The translations under genes and the position numbers were made by a program. A stretch of 28,131 bases of DNA, from positions 1-28,131 of the forward strand of contig JAEDJS010000025.1 of assembly GCA_016296205.1 (NCBI GenBank), given 5' to 3'. The first letter of the stretch is position 1. Every line of letters begins with the position of its first letter. Below, piece by piece: positions 22,668-28,131 of this stretch. Source of the DNA: Treponema sp. (GTDB taxonomy: Bacteria > Spirochaetota > Spirochaetia > Treponematales > Treponemataceae). Under the pieces are notes generated by a model. That model did not search any database. It saw only the letters and a program-made list of their open reading frames with translations, and was not told the DNA's origin.

Positions 22668-23913
22668 AAATATAATTCATCAGGAAGTAGTAAAAGATCT
22701 TTCTGTTGATATTGTAAATCACAAACTTCCTCAATCAATTTTGTTTTATGGTCCTAGTGGTTCTGGTAAACTAACTTGTGCTCTGGAGCTTGCAAGAATT
22801 TTATCATGCACAGCCGAACTAAAAGGTTCCTGGAACTGTAACTGCACAAGCTGTAGAAGTCATAAATCTTTATCAAGCAATGTTGTTCTTCTTTGCGGAC
22901 CTGGAGACAGAGGTCTTGAAATAAAAGCGGCAAAAAACAATCTTCTTTATCAGGCCTGCAATAATTCACGGCATCTTGAAGCTGCCCGATACCTTTATAT
23001 AAGGGCTGTAAGAAAATTAACTGCAAGATTTAATAATGTTCTTTGGGAAGGCAACAGTGTTTTTTCTGAGATAATTTCGTTTATTAATGATATAAATGAA
23101 CAGCTTGAGTTGATTCTTCCTGGTGTTCAATTGCCGGAAGTAACAGATCTCCAGGGAATTTTAGATATTATCGAAAAAAAATCTGATCAGCTGGAACAGA
23201 AATATCTTTACGATTCACTTCCTGTAAATCAAGTTAGAAATATTTCAAGCTGGGCACATCTTTCTGCTGAAGGTGAAAAGAAAATCGTAATTATTCAGAA
23301 TGCAGATTGTATGGCTGATGCTGCCCGTAATGCACTTTTAAAAACACTTGAAGAGCCTCCTAGAGATACAATGTTTATTCTTACAACTAAAAAACGTGGT
23401 GCAATTTTGCCAACGATTTTAAGCAGGGTAAGAACATATCAGTTTGGACAGAGAAACCCGGAACAAGTTAAAGAAGTCATTACGAGAATTTTCCATTATA
23501 TTCCGCCAATGGATCAGAAAATTCCCGACACTGTAGAAAAATTTCTTTATTGCTATCTGCCGGTAAAACCAGAACAGGTTCAGAAGCTTGCGGTTAAATT
23601 TTTTATTTCCATTGCAGAAGGCCATATTCCTGATATTTCAGAAACTTTAAAAGTATGCCAGAATTTTGAACCTAGAATTTTATTTAAAATTTTTCTCCAG
23701 GGAATTATTGAAGCCCAGCATGTTTTGGTTCATAGTGCAGGCGGTTGCTTTGCTTCTGAGAAGGTTTTGCAGCTTATTCAAAAATGTAACAATAACGTTT
23801 TTATTGTGAATCAAAATCCGGCTGCAAGTCTTGAAGAACTGGCAAGAAATCTGATGCTTGTAAATAAAACAAATTCAATGATATTCAGACAGGTTTTAAA
23901 TCAGGAAAATTAA
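22660..23913 (+). CDS. holB: DNA polymerase III delta' subunit with a central insertion
   Basis: Part of the clamp loader that places the sliding clamp on primed DNA. 417 residues from ATG 22660 (GGAG at 22650-22653; a TTG at 22654 is a worse choice). Walker-like GPSGSGKLT lies near residues 32-40. A zinc-module set of cysteines follows (50, 60, 62, 65: C-x9-C-x-C-x2-C rather than the usual C-x8-C-x2-C-x2-C). The conserved block VNQVRNI, KIVIIQNADCM, ARNALLKTLEEPP and ILSRVRTYQF is at about 189-275. Between the zinc module and that block lie about 105 extra residues (80-186), mostly helical. DnaX is the alternative, but the lack of a long C-terminal region and the operon context favour delta'. 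Confidence 0.87.
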   Translation: MFENIIHQEVVKDLSVDIVNHKLPQSILFYGPSGSGKLTCALELARILSCTAELKGSWNCNCTSCRSHKSLSSNVVLLCGPGDRGLEIKAAKNNLLYQACNNSRHLEAARYLYIRAVRKLTARFNNVLWEGNSVFSEIISFINDINEQLELILPGVQLPEVTDLQGILDIIEKKSDQLEQKYLYDSLPVNQVRNISSWAHLSAEGEKKIVIIQNADCMADAARNALLKTLEEPPRDTMFILTTKKRGAILPTILSRVRTYQFGQRNPEQVKEVITRIFHYIPPMDQKIPDTVEKFLYCYLPVKPEQVQKLAVKFFISIAEGHIPDISETLKVCQNFEPRILFKIFLQGIIEAQHVLVHSAGGCFASEKVLQLIQKCNNNVFIVNQNPAASLEELARNLMLVNKTNSMIFRQVLNQEN

Positions 23914-25095
23914 ATGAATAGTTTTGTCCATAAGGCTAGTGCAAAAATTTCAAAGCTCTCAGATCAGCAGGTAGAAAGTCTTCTCGAAGAATTAAATGAA
24001 GAAAATGCTTTATTGAAATCTATTCTTGGGTCACTGTCTACCGGCCTTATTATTACTGATGTAAACTGGAATATTCTTGAATTTAATAAAGCGGCAGAAC
24101 GATATTTTTCTTCTAGCCTTGAGTTTTCAAAAAATATTCTTGATGTTGTAACGGATAAAGAAATCAACAATTTTATTGCTGATACAATTAAAAAAAATTT
24201 TTCAAATGTTTCCAAAGAATTTTCTGTTGAAATGAGTGATGGAAAAGTTCATTTTATTGCTGTTAAGATTCTTCCTTTTTTGCTTAAAGGCGAAATATCC
24301 GGTAATATTATTACTGCTGATGATGTTACAGAAAAAAGACTTCAGGATGTGCTTGTTCATCGTATGGAAGGTTTGCAGTCTCTTACTAATCTTGCAGCTA
24401 GTGTTGCCCATGAAATTAAAAATCCTTTGGGAGCAATTTCCATTCATATTCAGCTTTTGCAGAGGTCAATTAAGAAAGCAAGAAATGGTGACGGAAGTTT
24501 GCCTGATAAAAAATTTTTAGAAAATTATCTTGATGTTGTTAACGAAGAAATTGATTCCTTGAATAAAATTGTTGTTGATTTTCTGTTTGCTGTGCGACCA
24601 GTTCAGGCAAAATTGGAATTTAAAAATCCAATGGAAATTGTCTGCAAAATCGGACAGTTTTTTGAACCGGAATTTCATAGTAAAAACGTAAATTTAAAAA
24701 TCAATAATACTTCCTCAGATTTAAAACTTCTGATTGATGAAAAGCTTTTTAAAGAATGTGTAATAAATATTATTCAAAATGGATTTGCAGCAGTTTGCCA
24801 GAGATTTGAAAATTCACAAGGTGGAGAAATTCAAATAGAATCAAAAACTAAGGATGACTTTTTTTATCTTACAATTGCCGATAATGGAACCGGAATGGAT
24901 GAACAGACAGCCGCAAGAATTTTTGAACCTTATTTTACAACAAAAGCAAATGGCACAGGACTTGGGCTTACAACTGTTTATAAAATTATTAAAGAATTTA
25001 ACGGTGATATAAATGTAAAAAGTGTTTTAGGAAAGGGAACCATATTTACAATTCAACTTCCTGTTCCTCAAAGCAGTACAAAACTTCTTTCCTAG
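23914..25095 (+). CDS. Cytoplasmic PAS sensor histidine kinase, NtrB/AtoS type
   Basis: 393 residues with no membrane segment or signal peptide, so it senses a cytoplasmic signal. A short coiled coil (about 15-37) leads into a PAS domain (about 36-145, with GLIITDVNWNILEFNKAAERYF), then the HisKA dimerisation domain with phospho-accepting His166 in the H box (SVAHEIKNPLGAIS), an N box (CVINIIQNGF), and the G1/G2 boxes (ADNGTGMD, FEPYFTT, GTGLGLTTVYKI). The start ATG follows the holB TAA directly, with AGGAAAA ahead. Its partner is clearly the sigma54 activator that follows. The H-box type and pairing resemble NtrB and AtoS; in Treponema pallidum I recall an atoS-atoC pair next to murG. The signal is unknown. 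Confidence 0.92.
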   Translation: MNSFVHKASAKISKLSDQQVESLLEELNEENALLKSILGSLSTGLIITDVNWNILEFNKAAERYFSSSLEFSKNILDVVTDKEINNFIADTIKKNFSNVSKEFSVEMSDGKVHFIAVKILPFLLKGEISGNIITADDVTEKRLQDVLVHRMEGLQSLTNLAASVAHEIKNPLGAISIHIQLLQRSIKKARNGDGSLPDKKFLENYLDVVNEEIDSLNKIVVDFLFAVRPVQAKLEFKNPMEIVCKIGQFFEPEFHSKNVNLKINNTSSDLKLLIDEKLFKECVINIIQNGFAAVCQRFENSQGGEIQIESKTKDDFFYLTIADNGTGMDEQTAARIFEPYFTTKANGTGLGLTTVYKIIKEFNGDINVKSVLGKGTIFTIQLPVPQSSTKLLS

Positions 25096-25104
25096 GTGGT
25101 AAAT

Positions 25105-26460
25105 ATGCAGTGGACTTTATTGATTATTGATGATGAAAAAAATATTCGTGAAGGTCTTGCCCTTAATTTTGAGCAGGAAGGTTATAATGTTAAAACTGCT
25201 GCAGACGGAAAAGAAGGCCTTAAATTAATAGAAAAGGGAGACATTGATCTTGTTATTACCGATCTTAGAATGCCAGGAATAACAGGTGAAGAAGTGCTTC
25301 AAAAAGTAACAACTGAAACTCCCGGCATCCCAGTTATTGTGTTAACAGGCCACGGAAGTATTGATAGTGCAGTTGATGCAATGCGTCATGGAGCTTACGA
25401 TTTTTTAACTAAACCCCTTAATCTTGATCAACTTAATCTTATTGTAGAAAGAGCATTAAAAAGCCAGGAACTAAAAATTGAACACCAGGAATTACAGAAA
25501 AAAATTCTAGAAAATAATCAGTTCAGCAAGTTGATTGGTAATTCTCCTGCAATGAATCAAGTTAAGCTTCTTATACAAAAAGTTGCTTCAAGCAATGCAA
25601 GCGTTTTAATTACTGGCGAAAGTGGTGTTGGCAAGGAAGTTGTTGCAGACTGTATTCACAATCTTTCCAAGCGGAAGGATAATAGCTTTATAAAAGTGAA
25701 TTGCGCCGCATTAAGTGAAACTCTCCTGGAAAGTGAATTGTTTGGCCACGAAAAAGGATCTTTTACCGGAGCCGAAAAACTTCAAAAAGGTAGATTTGAA
25801 CTTGCCCATAACGGATCAATTTTCCTTGATGAAATCGGCGAAATAAATCAAAATGTTCAGGTTAAAATTTTAAGGGTTCTTCAGGAAAAAAGTTTTGAAA
25901 GAGTAGGTGGTGAATCTACAATTTCTGTTGATACAAGAATTATTGCAGCTACAAATAAGGATCTGGAAAAACTTGTAAAAGAAGAAAAATTTCGTGAAGA
26001 CTTGTACTACAGGCTTAATGTAATTCATATTCATGTTCCTCCTCTTAGAGAAAGAAAAGAAGATTTGCCTCTGCTAATTTCTCACTACCTGGAAGAATTT
26101 AATAAAGAAAATTCCAAAAACATTAAAGGTCTTGATAAAAAAGCCAAAACTGCTGTTTATAATTATAACTGGCCGGGAAATATTCGTGAATTGAGAAACT
26201 GCATTGAAAGTGCAGTTGTTTTATGTTCCGATGATGAAATTTCTTTGCAGGATCTTCCCCCTAATGTAAGCAAATCTGCAACTGATGATTATATTTCTAT
26301 GCCTCTTGGAATAACAATTGACGAAGCAGAAAAATTGATTATTCAGGCTACACTTTCTAAATATCAGAATAATAAATCTAAAACTGCAGACGTTCTTGGT
26401 ATTGGAAGAAAAACACTTCTGCGCAAATTAGAGGAATATGGCCTTGAGCAAAATTTATGA
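25105..26460 (+). CDS. Sigma54-dependent response regulator, NtrC/AtoC type
   Basis: 451 residues from ATG 25105 (GGTGG at 25095-25099; a GTG at 25096 overlaps that site and is rejected). Receiver domain 1-120 with the acidic pair Asp9/Asp10, phospho-acceptor Asp53 and Lys103; AAA+ domain about 142-370 with Walker A GESGVGKE at 171-178, the sigma54-contact loop GSFTGA at 218-223 (Ser replaces the common Ala) and Walker B LDEIGE at 241-246; arginine-finger region near YYRLNVIHIHVPPLRER; and a C-terminal Fis-type helix-turn-helix (KSKTADVLGIGRKTLLRKLEEYG). It activates RNA polymerase with RpoN after phosphorylation by the upstream kinase. No sigma54 (-24/-12) promoter was found in this window, so targets lie elsewhere. 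Confidence 0.94.
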   Translation: MQWTLLIIDDEKNIREGLALNFEQEGYNVKTAADGKEGLKLIEKGDIDLVITDLRMPGITGEEVLQKVTTETPGIPVIVLTGHGSIDSAVDAMRHGAYDFLTKPLNLDQLNLIVERALKSQELKIEHQELQKKILENNQFSKLIGNSPAMNQVKLLIQKVASSNASVLITGESGVGKEVVADCIHNLSKRKDNSFIKVNCAALSETLLESELFGHEKGSFTGAEKLQKGRFELAHNGSIFLDEIGEINQNVQVKILRVLQEKSFERVGGESTISVDTRIIAATNKDLEKLVKEEKFREDLYYRLNVIHIHVPPLRERKEDLPLLISHYLEEFNKENSKNIKGLDKKAKTAVYNYNWPGNIRELRNCIESAVVLCSDDEISLQDLPPNVSKSATDDYISMPLGITIDEAEKLIIQATLSKYQNNKSKTADVLGIGRKTLLRKLEEYGLEQNL

Positions 26461-26860
26461 AGAATTAGGAAAACTCCTGAATCAAACACTTGAGAGGGGC
26501 CAAATAAAATTTGTAAAAGTAGATAATCCTCTTACAGAAGAAGTGCTAAAAGAAGCAAACAGTAATGCAGATCAAAATAAGCCAAAAGAAAAGAAACAGT
26601 CAAAAAAATCAACTGGACCTGCAATTTATAAATCATTTCAAATTGATGCAAAACTGGAAGCTTCTTTAAAAATTTTAGGCTGTAATATAAATTCAACAGA
26701 TGAAGAAATAAAAAAAGCTTACAAAGAGAAAATAAAATATTTCCACCCGGATAAGTATGACAATAACGAAATAGTAAAAAATATTGCAACTAAAAAAACA
26801 GCACAAATTCTGGAAGCTTACGAATATATTCTGAGCAAAAAAAATAATTTCCTCAAATAA
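26438..26860 (+). CDS. Small protein with C-terminal J domain
   Basis: 140 residues. The C-terminal part (about 75-138) is a J domain: helix II with DEEIKKAYKEKIKYF, the diagnostic HPD tripeptide at 103-105, and a following helix. J domains stimulate DnaK-type chaperone ATPase. The first 70 residues are unrelated to DnaJ: a short helical segment (IYEELGKLLNQTLERGQI), then a Lys/Asn/Ser-rich linker. There is no Gly/Phe region or zinc domain, so it is not DnaJ itself but a specialised co-chaperone. The ATG at 26438 overlaps the regulator gene by 23 bases; GAGG is only three bases before it, so the TTG at 26444 is a possible start. Substrate unknown. Confidence 0.82.
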   Translation: MALSKIYEELGKLLNQTLERGQIKFVKVDNPLTEEVLKEANSNADQNKPKEKKQSKKSTGPAIYKSFQIDAKLEASLKILGCNINSTDEEIKKAYKEKIKYFHPDKYDNNEIVKNIATKKTAQILEAYEYILSKKNNFLK

Positions 26861-28123
26861 TTAAATAACTGTTCCTTCCGGAATAATTGCTCCTTTTCTG
26901 ATAACTATAATTCCGTCTGCTACAAAATATGTTCCGTGATCGCCGTTTTCATAATTTTTACCGTCTACATTAATTCTGCAGTTATTGCCAATGCGGCTGT
27001 TTTTATCAATTATACATTTGTTGATTTTACAGTTTTTGCCGATTCCAATGTGTGGTCTTTTTATTTCATCGCTGGCAATTATGCTTTCATAACTTTCGTA
27101 GTAGTCGGCACCCATCATAAGAATTCCGTTTAATTCACAGCCTTCCCTGATTATTGAGCGAACACCAATTACACTTTGAACAATTTTTGAATCAGAAATT
27201 ACGCATCCTTCACTAGCCAAAGTATTTGTCATTTCTGCGTGATTGATTTTACTTGGGGGAAGATTTCTAGGATGAGTATAAAATGGTTCTTTTTCATTAT
27301 AAAAATTGATTTTAGGAATTGGTTTTGTAAGCTCCATACTTGCGTCGTAGAAATTTTTAATAGTACCAATGTCTTCCCAATAACCGTCAAAAATATAGGA
27401 ACGAACCTTTTTCTTTGTTATTGCCAGAGGAATTATTTCTTTACCAAAATCTGTCATGTAATTGTTGAGCATTTCATCCATTACATCTGCGTTAAAAATA
27501 TAAATTCCCATTGATGCCAGATATTTTTCTGTTCCCGGAGCCTTCCATTCATCTGTTAATAATTCTGATTTTGGTTTTTCTATAAACGAAACAATTTCAT
27601 TATCCTGATTGATTTTCATAATTCCAAAACCTTGAGCTTCTTTTTCTGGAACTGCTTTTGTTGCAATTGTAATGTCTGCTCCACTGGCAATATGTTCATC
27701 TAAAAATTCATTCAGGTCCATTTTGTAAAGCTGGTCGCCGCTAAGAATAATATAGTGAGTAGGATTATGATCTTTAAAATGTTTTAGATTTTTTCTTACG
27801 CTGTCTGCAGTTCCTTCATACCAGCCTTCATGTTCAATTGTCTGTTCTGCAGCAAGAATTTCAACAAAGCCATTACTGAATCTGTCAAACTGGTAAGTTT
27901 TTGCAATGTGATGGTGTAATGAAGCAGAGTTGAACTGTGTTAAGAGAAATATTTTATTCAAGCCAGAGTTTATACAGTTAGAAATAGGAATGTCTACAAT
28001 TCTGTATTTTCCTCCAAAACTTACAGCAGGTTTGGATCGCTCTTTTGTAAGAGGATAAAGTCGAGTGCCTTTTCCTCCTCCTAAAATAATGGAAAGTACT
28101 TGTGTTTCTTTTCTATCTTTCAT
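26861..28123 (-). CDS. glgC: Glucose-1-phosphate adenylyltransferase (ADP-glucose pyrophosphorylase)
   Basis: Makes ADP-glucose from ATP and glucose-1-phosphate, the committed step of bacterial glycogen synthesis. 420 residues, normal for GlgC. N-terminal nucleotidyltransferase: GGGKGTRLYPLT from 15, KPAVSFGGKYRIVD at 31-44, WYEGTADSVRKN at 101-112, ILSGDQLYKMD near 126-136 and SFIEKPKSE later; the C-terminal left-handed beta-helix region carries hexapeptide-like repeats (HIGIGKNCKINKCIIDKNSRIGNNCRI, in part). It suggests that this organism stores glycogen, unlike the reduced pathogenic treponemes. The start ATG is eight bases from the window edge, so its promoter lies outside. Its stop abuts the J-domain gene stop with no base between. 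Confidence 0.95.
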   Translation of the reverse strand: MKDRKETQVLSIILGGGKGTRLYPLTKERSKPAVSFGGKYRIVDIPISNCINSGLNKIFLLTQFNSASLHHHIAKTYQFDRFSNGFVEILAAEQTIEHEGWYEGTADSVRKNLKHFKDHNPTHYIILSGDQLYKMDLNEFLDEHIASGADITIATKAVPEKEAQGFGIMKINQDNEIVSFIEKPKSELLTDEWKAPGTEKYLASMGIYIFNADVMDEMLNNYMTDFGKEIIPLAITKKKVRSYIFDGYWEDIGTIKNFYDASMELTKPIPKINFYNEKEPFYTHPRNLPPSKINHAEMTNTLASEGCVISDSKIVQSVIGVRSIIREGCELNGILMMGADYYESYESIIASDEIKRPHIGIGKNCKINKCIIDKNSRIGNNCRINVDGKNYENGDHGTYFVADGIIVIRKGAIIPEGTVI

Positions 28124-28131
28124 GATGGCTC

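Noticed and set aside
25756..25776. GSFTGA instead of GAFTGA in the sigma54-contact loop as a loss-of-function sign
   Set aside because: The Ala-to-Ser change occurs in many working sigma54 activators; the Thr, Gly and Phe that matter are kept.
1..28131. Mobile elements, CRISPR arrays, toxin-antitoxin or defence loci
   Set aside because: No transposase, integrase, regularly spaced repeats, phage genes or defence motifs were seen on either strand; codon and base use look uniform along the window.

Overview
The window is a low-GC, gene-dense stretch of bacterial chromosome that reads as a spirochete, most likely a host-associated (gut or rumen type) Treponema. The evidence is a periplasmic-flagellum gene module of spirochete type (FlbB collar protein, a FliK-like protein, a short FlgD, and an FlgE that carries the spirochete lysinoalanine cross-link residues), a treponemal-type hexokinase, a murG-cvpA-holB-NtrB/NtrC order that I recall from treponemes, and a cdaA-ybbR-acpS-DUF2225-truA order, close to priA, that I recall from Borrelia. 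The genus is an inference from gene content and order; no rRNA is present to confirm it.

Layout: (1) 1-3908, + strand: the tail of an unidentified gene, then cdaA, ybbR/cdaR, acpS, a DUF2225-type zinc protein and truA, all overlapping or abutting, i.e. one operon. (2) 3924-6929, - strand: a family-4-like uracil-DNA glycosylase followed by priA, read from a promoter at 6958-6985. (3) 7060-11925, + strand: a putative outer-membrane barrel, thiI, an unrecognised exported protein and a small unrecognised lipoprotein, probably one transcript from the promoter at 7000-7028. (4) 11981-14119, - strand: a UvrD/PcrA helicase whose promoter appears to overlap that of the divergent hexokinase gene and which may be leaderless. 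(5) 14233-15522: hexokinase. (6) 15634-19494: flbB-fliK-flgD-flgE, closed by a strong intrinsic terminator. (7) 19601-20731: a predicted outer-membrane barrel with its own promoter. (8) 20814-20886: tRNA-Phe(GAA) with a consensus-like promoter and its own terminator. (9) 21043-26860: murG-cvpA-holB-histidine kinase-sigma54 activator-J-domain protein, mostly overlapping, one operon. (10) 26861-28123, - strand: glgC, converging end to end on the J-domain gene with no spacer.

The genes are mostly chromosomal core functions: cyclic-di-AMP synthesis, lipid and peptidoglycan synthesis, replication restart and repair, tRNA modification, sugar phosphorylation and glycogen synthesis, and motility. I see no mobile element, phage, toxin-antitoxin, CRISPR or defence locus, and no gap above 300 bases. 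No wholly new system is evident. The most interesting points are the lysinoalanine residues in FlgE, the superimposed divergent promoters with a potentially leaderless helicase mRNA, the isolated four-gene flagellar module, an inverted repeat bracketing the flbB promoter, an insertion in the DNA polymerase III delta' subunit, and four unrecognised envelope proteins.
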